Assembly: GCF_001704415.2 (NCBI RefSeq)
Contig: NC_030823.1
Coordinates: 75,454,458-75,518,457 of the forward strand
Length of the DNA stretch: 64,000 bases
Source of the DNA: Capra hircus
Lineage: Eukaryota; Chordata; Mammalia; Artiodactyla; Bovidae
Direction of reading: 5' to 3'
Part shown: positions 12,401 to 22,540 of the stretch, in pieces
Numbering within the stretch: the first letter of the stretch is position 1
Layout: every line of letters begins with the position of its first letter
Notes under the pieces: model-generated
Database searches by the model: none
Seen by the model: the letters and a program-made list of their open reading frames with translations, nothing else
Told to the model about the DNA's origin: nothing
Position numbers and translations under genes: made by a program

Positions 12401-12734
12401 TTAAAGAATTATAGTAGCACCAGAGTGTGTTGTTTTCTTGTCGGGGTGTGTGACAAGAGTAACCAAGGCAATACAAACACTCCGTACGATTAAGGTTTCC
12501 AGTGCTCTTTCCACAATCCGCAGTGGATTGTGACTTTCTCAAGTTAGAGGGTGGATTCAGGGTTATCACTGACTCAGCTCGACTTCCTTCCACACTCAGT
12601 CTCCTCCGTCCTCTTCTTAAAAACAGTGGTCTGCACGGGGTGATCTCCGTGCTGGTTTCCACTTCAGTGCGTCACAATTCTACGGTCATTCCTCATCAGT
12701 GAAAGCTCGTCATTTAGGGATGGAGCTGATGACG
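9481..12734. other. Mostly unique DNA, moderately GC-rich
   Basis: No host exon is recognised. Frames such as 10786-11202 minus (138 codons) and 12300-12662 minus (120 codons) lack domains and credible splice context. A possible ancient CR1/L3-like piece lies at 11455-11690. Confidence 0.4.
11455..11690 (+). mobile_element. Possible ancient CR1/L3-type LINE fragment
   Basis: The stretch around gcagatggtgcgaagctggg and the following A/G-rich segment resembles the conserved 3' coding part of mammalian L3 (CR1-clade) elements. Divergence is high and the assignment is from memory. Confidence 0.3.
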
Positions 12735-12744
12735 CCTAACACAT

Positions 12745-12895
12745 GGGTTGCAGTTCAGTCGCCAAGTCACGTCCAACTGCAACAGGCTTCACCGGTCCTT
12801 CACTAGCTCCGATTCATGTGCATTGAATCAGGGATGCTAGCTAACTGTCTCACCCTCTGTTGCCCTCTTCTCTTGCCTTCAATCTTTTCCAGCAT
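12745..12895 (-). mobile_element. BovB LINE 3' end, very short
   Basis: About 150 bp of BovB tail in minus orientation (ttgcagttcagtcgcc to cttttccagcat). Flanked by cctaacacat at 12735-12744 and 12896-12905. The right repeat was later interrupted by a SINE. Confidence 0.9.
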
Positions 12896-12907
12896 CCTAA
12901 CACATTA

Positions 12908-13129
12908 CGTGTGTGCTAAGTCGCTTCAGTTGTTGTCTAACGCTGTGACCCCATGGACTGCAGCCCGCCAGGCTCCTCTGTTCATGGGATTCTCCAGGCA
13001 AGAATACTGGAGTGGGTTGCCATGCACTCCTCCAGGGGATCTTCCTGACCCAAGGATCAAACGCAGGTCTCTATGTCTCCTGGATTGGCAGGTGGGTGGG
13101 TTCTTTACTACTAGCACCCCCTGGGAAGC
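12908..13129 (-). mobile_element. Bov-tA SINE with 12-bp TSD
   Basis: Complete minus-strand Bov-tA. Exact 12-bp direct repeats cctaacacatta lie at 12896-12907 and 13130-13141. The left copy is also the right TSD of the adjacent BovB fragment. Confidence 0.94.
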
Positions 13130-13204
13130 CCTAACACATTATATTATCATTAAATCTATCAGTTTCACTCAGAGTTAAGCAACCTCCGTGGAGGAGATTC
13201 CAAA

Positions 13205-13860
13205 ACAATGGTTCTCAAAGTATGGTGCCGGGAACGCTGGGGAGTGGGGGGTTCCTTAGATGCTTCCAGGGTTTCTGCAAGGTCAAAACTGTTTGCATAA
13301 TTATACTAAGACGTAACTTGCCATTTTAACTCTGACTCTCTCATGAGTGTACAGAGTGTAAGAAGCCTGTGGTAATGTTTTCAGATCCCATGTTGCAACT
13401 AACCTTTAAGAAGCTACCATTGTCAATGGGGGTGGGATCAAAGGAGGCTATCTACAATGATCTGAAAGGCTATTAAAATATTCTTCTCTTTTCCAATTAC
13501 ATTTCCTAAGAGGATGAGATGGCTGGATGGCATCACTGACTCGATGGACGTGAATCTGAGTGAACTCCGGGAGTTGGTGATGACAGGGAGGCCTGGCGTG
13601 CTGCGATTCATGGGGTCACAAAGAGTCGGACACGACTGAGCGACTGAACTGAACTGAACTGAACCAGTTCAAATGTTCTTCACATACTACAACCAAAACA
13701 ACATGTTGTAACAGATTGAAAACAGAGGCACAAGTGAGGCTCAGTTTTAATTTCTAATACTAACAGTATTTATCATCTAATAAATATTGATATAAGCCTG
13801 CAAAAAGCAAGGATCTTTGTAGTCCTTCAGTGATATTGAGTGTGACCGTGAGACCAAACA
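13205..13860 (+). mobile_element. hAT-like DNA transposon fossil, split by BovB
   Basis: The left part (ggttctcaaagtatggtgcc, then a ggtcaaaactgtttgcataa-like stretch) and the right part (ctacaaccaaaacaacatgt, then gtgagaccaaa) resemble a mammalian hAT/Charlie-type element. A BovB fragment at 13510-13664 interrupts it and another abuts its right end. The exact family is uncertain and there is no open transposase frame. Confidence 0.4.
13510..13664 (+). mobile_element. BovB LINE 3' end
   Basis: Starts at the RT C-terminal codons near gaggatgagatggctgg and ends with four gaact units, the RTE-type short-repeat tail. No TSD was resolved. Confidence 0.92.
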
Positions 13861-14190
13861 GGATCTTTTCCAATGAGTGGTCTCTTCACATCAGGTGGTC
13901 AAAGTATGGGAGCCTCAGCTTCAGCATCAGTCCTGCCAAGGAATATTCAAGGTTGATTTCCTTTAGGATAGACTCATTTGCTCTCCTTGCTGTCCAAGGG
14001 ACTCTCAAGAGTCTTCTCCAGCACTGCAATTCAAAAGCATCAGTTTGGTGCTCAGCCTTCTTTATGGTCCAACTCTCACATCCTTACATGATGACTGGAA
14101 AAACCATAGCTTTCACTATATGGACCTCTGTTGGCAAAGTGATGTCTCTGCTTTTAAATATGCTGTCTAGGTTTCTGATGGTTTTCCTTC
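13861..14190 (-). mobile_element. BovB LINE internal fragment lacking the tail
   Basis: Minus-strand BovB running from the ctcattggaaaag-equivalent region to the region encoding the MTNLD-like segment. It lacks the final roughly 150 bases, so it is either a partial copy or the 3' side was deleted. The ORF is disrupted. Confidence 0.88.
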
Positions 14191-14254
14191 TGCACTGTAA
14201 TAGGTTTATAATACTTTCACACAAAAAATACATAAGAAACAAACACAAAAAATA

Positions 14255-14430
14255 AATACTTTTAATCTTACTGTACAGTACCCTGAAAAGTACAGTATTA
14301 AGTACAGCAGCTGGCACACAGGGCCTGGCATTGAGTGAACAGGCAAGAAGAGTTTTTGACCGGAGGAGGAGAGGAGGTGGGAGATGGTAGAGCTGAAGGA
14401 TCATCAGTGATTGGAAATGGAGAGTGAGCT
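14255..14430. mobile_element. Possible Tigger-like DNA transposon remnant
   Basis: The stretch with cttactgtacagtaccctg and ggcattgagtgaacaggcaa recalls a pogo/Tigger-class element. I cannot place inverted termini, so this is a weak call. Confidence 0.3.
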
Positions 14431-15789
14431 GCAATTTCTTTGAAAGCTTGCAACTAGAAGGTTTGTGTGTTGGGAACTTAGTGTGCTCATAAGAACCTCA
14501 TTAGTTGGACTTTTTCTCTGTCTCTCTCTCAAAAACAAGCCTTCTGCTTGGGTATTCACAGTGCAGGAATCGAAGGAAAAGGGTAGGATAACTGTAGACA
14601 AGCAGCTTGTATTTCTGTACTTTTGAGTAACTTCTTAATGAATTTTCAGATGACCCCTGGCCTGTTGAGTTTCCCATCTCTCCCCCTCCCACTAAAAAGC
14701 AAACCTTTTCCAGGGCGTATTCCTGCTTTCCTCTCACTCAGTGTGAAGACACACATCAGCAAGGCGAGGCAGATCAAGCAAGGCTGGTTTCCGCCTCTGC
14801 TGGGATGCAGGCAGTGTTGGAAGGGTCACAGTGGTCCTTTCATTCCCAATCAGGTCACCAGTCGTGAGATCCTAGAACCTTCCCCAGGGTCAGCCCTGGA
14901 TGCTAGAGTCAAGCTCACTGCAATTTCGGCTCATCAGATGGAACACAGGGAGAAGGGAGGCGACAGCCCACATGCCAACGGCTAGATGAGGGCTGCCTTC
15001 AAGCAAGCTTAGAAGACCAAGTGTGGGTTACAATGACACGCAGTCCTGTGGAACATGGCCTGGCTGCGGTTATTTTCATATGTGAGTTTCCAAGGCACTG
15101 AATATGAAATATTCACGAAGTAGAATTTTTCCATTATTCATTCACTCATTTACATGCTTTTGCTAATAATCTAAGTTCTCTCATTCCATCTTTTCATCCC
15201 ATTTGAATGACCAGAAGTCAAACTTGGATGAGCCTCTATTTTTTTTCCTCGATTGAAGTCAAACAGCTGAGCTCTTCTGGAGAGATTTGCACAATAGGTC
15301 AGACGGATGTTGTGATAAAGCCACAATATGAGCCTTAAGATATGAGCCTGGCCATCCAAGAATTCCTGTGATCAATTCTGCCCCACCCTTGGCAACAACT
15401 CCTCAGATCTACTCCGTTCTTGTCAAATTGCTAACATCACCTCCTGTACGACACCTCCACCGGACAGCCCCACTCAGCAGATGGAATCCCTTAGAATGGG
15501 GACTATATAAACTCTTCCTGTTAATAAAAGGGAACAACCACGTCACCAGGATTCAACTGCTCTTCTTTCCTGTCCTGGTGAAGGAGGTTTCCCTTTCCCG
15601 CATGAAATCTTTCCGTGTGTGGATCTGTATTCTCCAGTGTTCCTGAAGCTGCACACAATAATTCACTCATCCCTTTATTATTTGTCCACTTATCTGTTTA
15701 TTTTAGGGACTGACACCACCATTTATTATTTATTTATTTATCTGTTATGAAAGCCAGAAACCTTGGACTAATTCTTAACCCTTAGGTTT
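14431..15789. other. Unique DNA with an LTR-like or promoter-like patch
   Basis: No exon is recognised. A TATA-like ctatataaactc near 15505 is followed by an aataaa motif about 16 bases later and a pyrimidine-rich stretch. Those are seen; whether they form a solo LTR or mean nothing is unresolved. Confidence 0.35.
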
Positions 15790-16510
15790 CATTTTTTTTT
15801 AATTAATTTTTAAAACAAAATTTAAAGGTTACTTTCCATTTATAGTTGGTGCAAAATATTGGCTATATTCCCCGTGTCGCACATCTCGAGTGCATCTTAC
15901 CCCCAGTGTTTTGCGCTTCCCACTCTTCCCACCACTATTTTGCGCCCCTGCACTGGTAACCACTAGTGTGTTCTCTGTATCTGTGAATCTACTTCTTTTT
16001 CTGTTATATCTGCTAGTTGCTGCATTTTTTAGATTCCACCTATAAGGAATATCATACAGTATTTGTCTTTCTCTGTCTGTCTTATAAGACTCAGCATGAT
16101 GCCCTCCATTAACAGTTCATCCATGTTGCTGCAAATGTCGAAATTTTCCTCTTTGTTATGGCTGGGTCATAGTCCTGTGTGTGTACCACGGCTTCTTTAT
16201 CGCCAGCTGATGGACACTTACTGTTTCTGTCTTGGCTTTTGTAAACAGGTCTGCTATGAACACTGAGGAACATGTATATTTTAAAATTAGTGTTTTCTTT
16301 CTTTCTTTCTTTCTTTTTTCTTTTTTTTGATAAATACCCAGGAGTGGGATCCCTGGATCATATGATGGTTCTATTTTCAGTTGTTGTTTTCTGAAGAAGC
16401 TCCATACTGTTCTCCAAGTGGCTACACCAATTTACATTCCCACCAACAGTGTACAAGGGTTCCCTTTTCTCCACACCTTTCCCAACATTTCTTTTTAAAC
16501 GCTTAGTTTT
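15790..16510 (-). mobile_element. L1 3' region, minus strand
   Basis: Matches the reverse complement of the L1 3' UTR type containing gattccacctataagga, ggctgggtcatagtcctg-like and ccaatttacattcccaccaa. A tttc microsatellite sits inside it. No coding capacity remains. Confidence 0.8.
16297..16332. repeat. (TTTC)n microsatellite
   Basis: Five to six tttc units grade into a T-rich run within the L1 remnant. Confidence 0.9.
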
Positions 16511-16559
16511 ATCTTCCATAGCCAATCCCTCATCGCGTTCTGTCAGCTTTTACTCTGGG

Positions 16560-16940
16560 GTATTTGGCAAATCCACGCCCCGCTTCGCCAGCTCCGTGCT
16601 CGGAGCACGCCTCCCCCGGGTCTGCGGCTTCCGCATCCGGGCGGCTCTGTCTGCTCTTCTCGCGCACTTTGCGAGCTGTGTGACCTGCTCGACACAGCCC
16701 TCCCTGCCCCTGCCCCTGCTTGGAACCTTTCTTAAATCGCTCTCCATCATTTCAGGAAAAAAAGGCCCATTTCTGGTTGAATAATTCGGGACGGAAGGCC
16801 CGCCTTTCGCTGTGCGCCTCTGACCCTGTGCTCCGGCCCCGCGCGCCGCGGTCTCCTCTGAGCCGGGCCTTTGCACGTGCTGCGCCCTCCGCCCGAGTGT
16901 GCCTCGGCCTCTCCAACACACGCTCTTGAGCCCGAGCGAC
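16560..16940. other. CpG-dense GC-rich block
   Basis: CpG dinucleotides are frequent here (about 15 in the first 120 bases by eye), in sharp contrast to the AT-rich surroundings. The right part overlaps an L2 remnant. The reverse frame at 16550-16942 (130 codons, Arg-rich) reflects base composition and has no recognised domain. This may be a small CpG island or simply ancient CpG-rich repeat. Confidence 0.5.
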
Positions 16941-17200
16941 ACTTTCTCAGAAGCACACCTCTGACAAGATCAGTTCTCCGCCACAAGGCTCCACAGCATG
17001 ACCTACACTTTCCTTTCTACAGCTGCTGACAGCTGCCGCTGTACATTTATTTGTGAGATTACTTAATTAACTCCGATCTCCCTAACTTGCCTGCACACTC
17101 AGGAGGCCGGGGACATTTCTCCTCTCATGCTGTATACCCAGCATCACACCTGGCATGTGCTAGACACCCTATAAATATTTATGGAACGAATGTGGGTCGA
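16845..17200 (+). mobile_element. L2 LINE 3' end
   Basis: Contains ggcctttgcacgtgctg and ends in a degenerate form of the L2 terminus (acctggcatgtgctagac, then ataaatatttatggaacgaa), in the expected order and spacing for L2 on the plus strand. Confidence 0.65.
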
Positions 17201-17234
17201 ATAAATAACAGGAAGTTGAGGGCACGGTATTAGA

Positions 17235-17440
17235 CGCTCCAGGGCTCCGATTCTTCAACTTCAGCGTCAGAATAACCTGGAGGCTCGTTGAAGCCCAGCT
17301 TGCTGGGCCCCAATTCCTGAATTTCTGATTCAGGAGGTCTTGGGTGTCACGGAAGAATTTACATTTCTGACAAATTCCAAGGTGATGCTGATGTTGCTGG
17401 ACCCAGGGACCACAGTTGGGGGACCATCGCTTTAGGGAAT
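17235..17440. mobile_element. MER5-like nonautonomous hAT element
   Basis: Shows the imperfect palindromic plan of MER5-type elements: agaataacctggaggctcgt, gctgggccccaattcctgaa, gattcaggaggtct, then caaggtgatgctgatg. Family name is from memory. Confidence 0.55.
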
Positions 17441-17714
17441 AAAATACATGATTGTGACATGGTCAACTGTCTTCCAGAAATTTATAATTTTGTTCAGGTG
17501 CATATAGCAGATAAGAGACATTTGATGTAAAAAACAGACTTTATAAAATTGTGGATGCTAGAACCGGAAAAGACATGCCATGATCTGTTATATTTTGTCG
17601 ATATCAGTAACTGGTTGCTATGCCAATTTTAGGGCCAATAATTGCTGTTGGTATCTGGCTGAGATGATCTTGGAAACAGTTCGTAGGATTTAAAGTAAGC
17701 CTTAAGGGGAATTC

Positions 17715-17933
17715 TTAAGGCTTCCCTGGTGGCTCAGATGGTAAAGCCTCTGCCTGTAATGTGGAAGACCTGGGTTTGATCCCTGAGTCAAGAAGATCCC
17801 CTGGAGATGGAAATGGCAACCCACTCTAGTACCTTTGCCTGGAAGATCTCATGGACGGAGGAGCCTGGTAGGTTATAGTCCATGGGGTCGCAAAGAGTTG
17901 GACACGACTGAGTGACTTCATTTTCCTTTCCTT
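17715..17933 (+). mobile_element. Bov-tA SINE
   Basis: Complete plus-strand Bov-tA with a pyrimidine-rich extension after the agtgact end. Flanks ttaaggggaattc (17702-17714) and ttaagggaattc (17934-17945) form an imperfect TSD differing by one base indel. Confidence 0.92.
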
Positions 17934-17945
17934 TTAAGGGAATTC

Positions 17946-19842
17946 AAGAGGGTTGAGGGGTTGAATTTCCAAGACAGAGTAGGATGAAAAAATATCCTAA
18001 GAAAGAGGGGCAGATAGAGCAATATGTTGAGAGATTAAGTCAATTTAACTGGAATCCAGGTTCATATAAAAGAAAAATGTAAAATTAAACAGGAAATGAA
18101 GGGAGTGTACCTGAATATAAGTGAAAGTTGGCTAGGAACACTTTTCTTGTGTGGGGCCATGTTATACCTATTTTGGTTTTTCATTCACTGTTTATTACCC
18201 GCCTCATTTATAAGGGGATAATGGTCCCAGGAAAAACCAATGGTGCCTCCTGTAAGGCCCCAGATACTAGGGATTAATATCTGCTCCGATTCTGCTGCCA
18301 CTGTCTCTAGTAAGAGGTTGGTAGACATGGTAGGACCACGAAGGTCAAACCTTTTTAAGGCTTGGTTTTTAGGTGATAAAAGCCCATTAAGACTCTACTT
18401 TTTTATTCAAGGTGCTAAAAACGTCACTATCGTCTGCATAGACTGTACAGCTGTGGTTGAATCAAGCCATTTTCAGAGATGATTTGCAAAGTGCTCAGGG
18501 CCATAGCAGACAGACAATGCCTCGCTCAGGACAGAAGGACTGAAGAAAGGAAGCTCCTTGAGAAGTGACAGGGTGCCACTGGCACTAGCGGGAGACAGTC
18601 TCAGCATCCCTGCCGTCACCAAGGGCTTTAGAAGCACAACTACTGGGCTTGGATGCAGGGGAACTCCTGCTTTTAGAATACAGCCCTTCATAAATATGAT
18701 ACTTTTCAGTATCACAAAACATAAAGCTTTGCATCACTTCCTTTGCGCCATGAACACTCAACATGGAACTGAACTAAAGAAGACACGAGTTCTTTTACGT
18801 GACTAGATGATTTTAGGCATATTTTATTTCACATGTTTATACTGTAGACATTGTGCTCTGAAATTTGTCAAAGGTTTTATATCCATTCCAGTAAGTGATG
18901 TGGGGGAAAGTTTTTTTTCTTCTTCCCCCAAAGACCTCAAAAACTCCATGGCCCATTCTCAAGGGTGAAAGCAATATTTAAGGAAGAATCCTGCTCTCCT
19001 ATGCATCTATTCAGCAAGACAACAGCTTGCCTGCTGTGTAAATTCCCTCTGGGGACCGATAATTTTGTCCTGATTTTGGAAGCAGTATGCCAGGAGAGGC
19101 CTTCATTCTTACCAGAACTCAGTCCTTTTCCCTTTTTTCCCCTTCAGTGAGATAGATGTCTCAGAAGTGGGGTAGGGTACCTTTTCCTCCCTGGTTAGTG
19201 AGAAGGGCTACTGTAGGATGCTCCGCTTCTCCTGGTCCGGACAGTTTTTCGTTTGTTTGTTTTTGAAATTTTCATGGTGTATTTGATCAAAATTCCCTGA
19301 GACTGAGAAGGTCTGACCCTCTTTATATACACAGAAATGCCACCAAGAGGCTTCACTGAATCTGGGTTCCCCAGAGAACCTCTGCGTCTCTGCAGCACGT
19401 ACTGTGGGTGACACCTTATTTGTCACTTCACTCTAGCATGTCTGGCACCGGTTTTACGACTGTGTTCTGTGTAAATCTCGTCTCCTTTCGAAGATCACAA
19501 GCTTCTGGCACCTGGGGATGGTGTCACAGGCTTCTTTTGTGGTTTGCAGGTCTGCGTCGGTGCCTGAGCAAAGCAGATGCCGGCAGACGGGTTCACGGAG
19601 TCAGAAATGCCCTTTGTATGTCTTGGCCTGCTTACTTATTACCAAGGAAACAGGTCACGCGTGGAGCCTCGAAACTCAATTGCCAGGCTGTGTGTTCATT
19701 TGTTTCTGTGAATGAGGCATTGTGACAGATTGCAGTGTTAAGCAGAACCACAGTAGTCACGTCAGGAAGAAAAAGCATAATTATACCCATTTGAAAGGTA
19801 CTGCACGTGAGGACAAACAAAACGATATCCTAGGAAATTCAG
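17946..19842. other. Unique DNA, no gene seen
   Basis: No repeat is recognised over nearly 1.9 kb, one of the longer repeat-poor stretches. Frames up to about 105 codons (19408-19725) lack domains. A conserved non-coding element could be here but cannot be judged without alignment. Confidence 0.4.
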
Positions 19843-20135
19843 GATTAACAGATATACCCGGCTACATATGAAACAGATAAACAACAAGGACCTACTCTAT
19901 AGCACTGGCTTCCCTGGTAGCTCAGCTGGTAAAGAATTCACCTGCAATGCAGGAATCGAACCCAGTTCAATTGGGAAGAGCCCCTGGAGGAGGGATAGGA
20001 TACCCACTCTAGTGTTCTTGCCTGGAGAATCCCGTGGACAGAGGAACCTGGCCTGCTACAGTCCATGGGGTTGCAGAGAGCTGGACACTGCTGAGTGACT
20101 TAGCACAGCACTGTATAGTACTGGGAACAAAACAA
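19843..20135 (+). mobile_element. L1 3' UTR fragment split by a SINE
   Basis: The left part (gattaacagatatacc, aaacagataaacaacaagga, cctactctatagcact) and right part (tatagtactgggaac) are contiguous pieces of an artiodactyl L1 3' UTR, separated by the Bov-tA at 19908-20113. Confidence 0.8.
19908..20113 (+). mobile_element. Bov-tA SINE nested in L1
   Basis: Complete plus-strand Bov-tA. Direct repeats tatagcactg (19898-19907) and tatagtactg (20114-20123), one mismatch, are both L1-derived, showing the SINE landed inside the L1 piece. Confidence 0.93.
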
Positions 20136-20249
20136 AAAAAAGGGATATTTCAGGAATTGAATCCACAGACTCCCTGACGCACGAAGGAAAATGGAACTTG
20201 GCCTACTCTGTTCCAGGCTGAAAGGCAAGACAATCCAATATGGTCATGT

Positions 20250-20625
20250 CATAGATTGCTTATCCTTCTGAGTTCACACGTTGGAGCCCTAATCTCCGTG
20301 TACCTGTCACTGGAGACGGAGTGGCTAAGAAAGTACTGAAGGTCAAGTGAGGTCTTCAGGGTGGGCCCTGGTGTAACAGGGCTGGGTCCTCACGACAAGA
20401 GGCAGCAGTATGCTCTCTCTCTCTTCCCCACAGGCCACCCCGAGGACAGGCCTCGGGACGCTGTGGGGGAGGAGGCGGCCGCCTGCAGGAGGAGGGGGCC
20501 CTCACCTGAATCGAGTCAGCCAGGACCTCCACCAGGAACCGAGAGACACATTTCTGTTGTTGAGGTCACCGGGTTTACGGTGCTTTGTCACGGCCGCCTG
20601 AGCAGAGAAACACAGGCCCCATGAG
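20250..20625 (+). mobile_element. MaLR (MLT1-like) solo LTR
   Basis: The order of motifs fits an ERVL-MaLR LTR: an opening block with ttggagccctaatc, ggtgggccctggtg-like, ctcacgacaagaggc, gagggggccctcacctgaat, then acatttctgttgttgaggtc and tttacggtgctttgtcac. No internal retroviral coding region is present. Subfamily uncertain. Confidence 0.6.
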
Positions 20626-20654
20626 ATCAGCACGACGGGCCGCTCTTTGCTCCA

Positions 20655-20882
20655 GTTGTTGCTGTTCAGTCGCTCAGTTGTGTCCGACTCTTTGTGACCC
20701 CACAGACTGCAGCACGCCAGGCCTCCCTGTCCTTCACTGTCTCCTGGAGCTTACTCAGACTCACATCCATTGAGTCGATGATGCCATCCAACCATCTCAT
20801 CCTCTGTCGTCCCCTTCTCCTCCTGCCCTCAATCTTTCTCAGGATCAGGGGCTTTTCCAGTGAGTCAGGTGGCCAGAGGATT
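20655..20882 (-). mobile_element. BovB LINE 3' end
   Basis: Minus-strand BovB tail and the last RT codons; the reverse frame reads GRRRRGRQRMRWLDGI, characteristic of the BovB C-terminus. 5'-truncated near gccagaggattg. Confidence 0.92.
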
Positions 20883-21042
20883 GCTTTGCTCCTCATTCCT
20901 AACAATCAGCAGTCCCACCAGCCCAGAGGTGAGCTTCTAAGACTTTTCTCTATTGTTGCTTTAAAGGCAACGAAAAGGGTACCGCTTAAGACCTGAGTGC
21001 GGTGCCAACCAGGGAAGAGGCCTGATGTAACTCTCCTGTGAA

Positions 21043-21236
21043 GGGTTAGTCTCTCAGTCGTGTCTGATTCTTTGAGATCCCACGGACTGTAGCCCATCAG
21101 GCTCCTCTGTCCATGTCAAGAATCCTGGAGTGGGTTGCCATGTCCTAATCCAGGGGGCCTTCCTGACCCAGGGGTCGAGCCCACGTCTCCTGCATAGCAG
21201 GCAGATTCTTTACCACTGAGCCACCTGGGAAGCCTG
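21043..21236 (-). mobile_element. Bov-tA SINE
   Basis: Minus-strand Bov-tA with a small internal deletion after ctctgtccatg. The tRNA-like head at the right is intact (ccacctgggaagcc). Confidence 0.9.
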
Positions 21237-21299
21237 AGACGTCCTGAGTGTGACTGAGTAACGGAAAAGAGCAGACAGAAATAGAGAACCAGGCGAGGT

Positions 21300-21425
21300 G
21301 CAGCCCACCAGACTCCTCTCTCCTCGGGATTCCCCAGGCAAGAAACCTGGAATGGGTTGCCGTGCCCTCCCTTCTCCAGGGCACCTTCCCCACCCCAGGA
21401 TCGAACCCGACTCGGGTGTGGTGGT
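21300..21425 (-). mobile_element. Bov-tA SINE fragment
   Basis: Only the Bov-A body and part of the tRNA-like head remain (cagcccaccagactcctc to ggatcgaacccga). Both ends are lost. Confidence 0.8.
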
Positions 21426-21429
21426 GGGT

Positions 21430-22325
21430 CCATGTCATGACCACGGCTGGTGGAGGTTCTCTACTGATCACTTCAGTTTTCTCAGTGGGAAGGAAGTGAG
21501 GGGATCAGAGGGGAGAGAAAACGAGGAAGGTGGGGGGTGGAGGTTTGATGAAGAAGGAGAGAGGAATCAGCTGGTTGGGAGAATGGAAAACCTGCAGGCT
21601 GGGGAAGGGCTGGAAGGTTGCCGACCAGTGGAAGGGCCCACGCAGAGGGAGGTCATGGTGGTGAGTGTAAATGGAGCCCAGCCTGGCTCAGCAGGTCATA
21701 GCAGGTGCAGGCGTGGGCTCAGCGGGAGCTGGAGCTCAGCCAGTGGAGCAAGGCGGGTGCGGGGGGCTCCGGAGGGCGGGCTGGCCCGGGGAGCGGTGGC
21801 CACAGTGCACGTGGGAAGCTGAGCCCTTTTGGTGGAAGAGTGACGACAGGGGGTGCCCAGGGCCCTTAAAAAGACTCCGTGGATTGAGGTTCTCTCCGCC
21901 AGCGAGTCCTGGTAGCAGAGGAAGTGAGCTGGTGAGGGGGGAGGAGGGGGCCAGAGAGAGAGGTTCTGAAAACGGAGACTGTGTCCATCCTGTCCAGGAT
22001 CCTCCCAACCTCATTTACAGGGAGGCCTCTGACCAACAGGGAGAATTCGTTAATTAATAGGAGTTGAAATAACATCTAGAAGTGCCCCGCGGCTGTGATT
22101 TCTCTTTGGGATTATTTCCACAGAGGGCAGGCAAAAAAAAAAAAAGTGTGAATGTCTTCTTGGAAGTTATAATAGTCAAACCAGGTGCCTAGAGGCCACT
22201 CCCACAGCTCCTAGTCTGGATTAACCCAGCCTCTCCCACCCACTCTGACTACTTTAGCGGAGAAAGGCCACCACAGAGCCCTGCCCATCGTTTGCTCTAG
22301 AGCTCTCTCTGGTTGTAGCTTTTGT
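21430..22325. other. Unique GC-rich, purine-rich DNA
   Basis: G/A-rich sequence with no recognised repeat. Overlapping long frames on both strands (for example 21298-21822 plus, 174 codons) reflect high GC and low stop density; the 174-codon frame begins inside a SINE. Confidence 0.4.
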
Positions 22326-22327
22326 AA

Positions 22328-22540
22328 AACACTTCCTGGAGGCTCAGACAGTAAGGACTCTGCCTGCAACGCAGGAGACCTGGGTTCAGTCCCTGAGTCG
22401 GGAAGATCCCCTGGAGAAGGGAATGGCTACCCACTCCAGGATTCCTGCCTGCAAAATCCCATAGACAGAGGAGCCTGGTGGGCTGTGTAGTCCATGGGGT
22501 CACAAAGAGTCGGACACAACTGAGCGATTAATGCTTTTAC
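22328..22540 (+). mobile_element. Bov-tA SINE
   Basis: Complete plus-strand Bov-tA, with a slightly diverged head (acttcctggaggctcag) and canonical body, ending gacacaactgagcgatta plus a T-rich tail. Confidence 0.92.

Noticed and set aside
16550..16942. Arg/Ala-rich 130-codon reverse frame in the CpG block
   Set aside because: High GC removes stop codons in several frames at once, and part of the block is L2. No domain is visible.
21298..21822. A 174-codon GC-rich plus-strand frame
   Set aside because: It begins inside a Bov-tA fragment and continues through purine-rich DNA with few stops. Opposite-strand frames of similar length exist there too.
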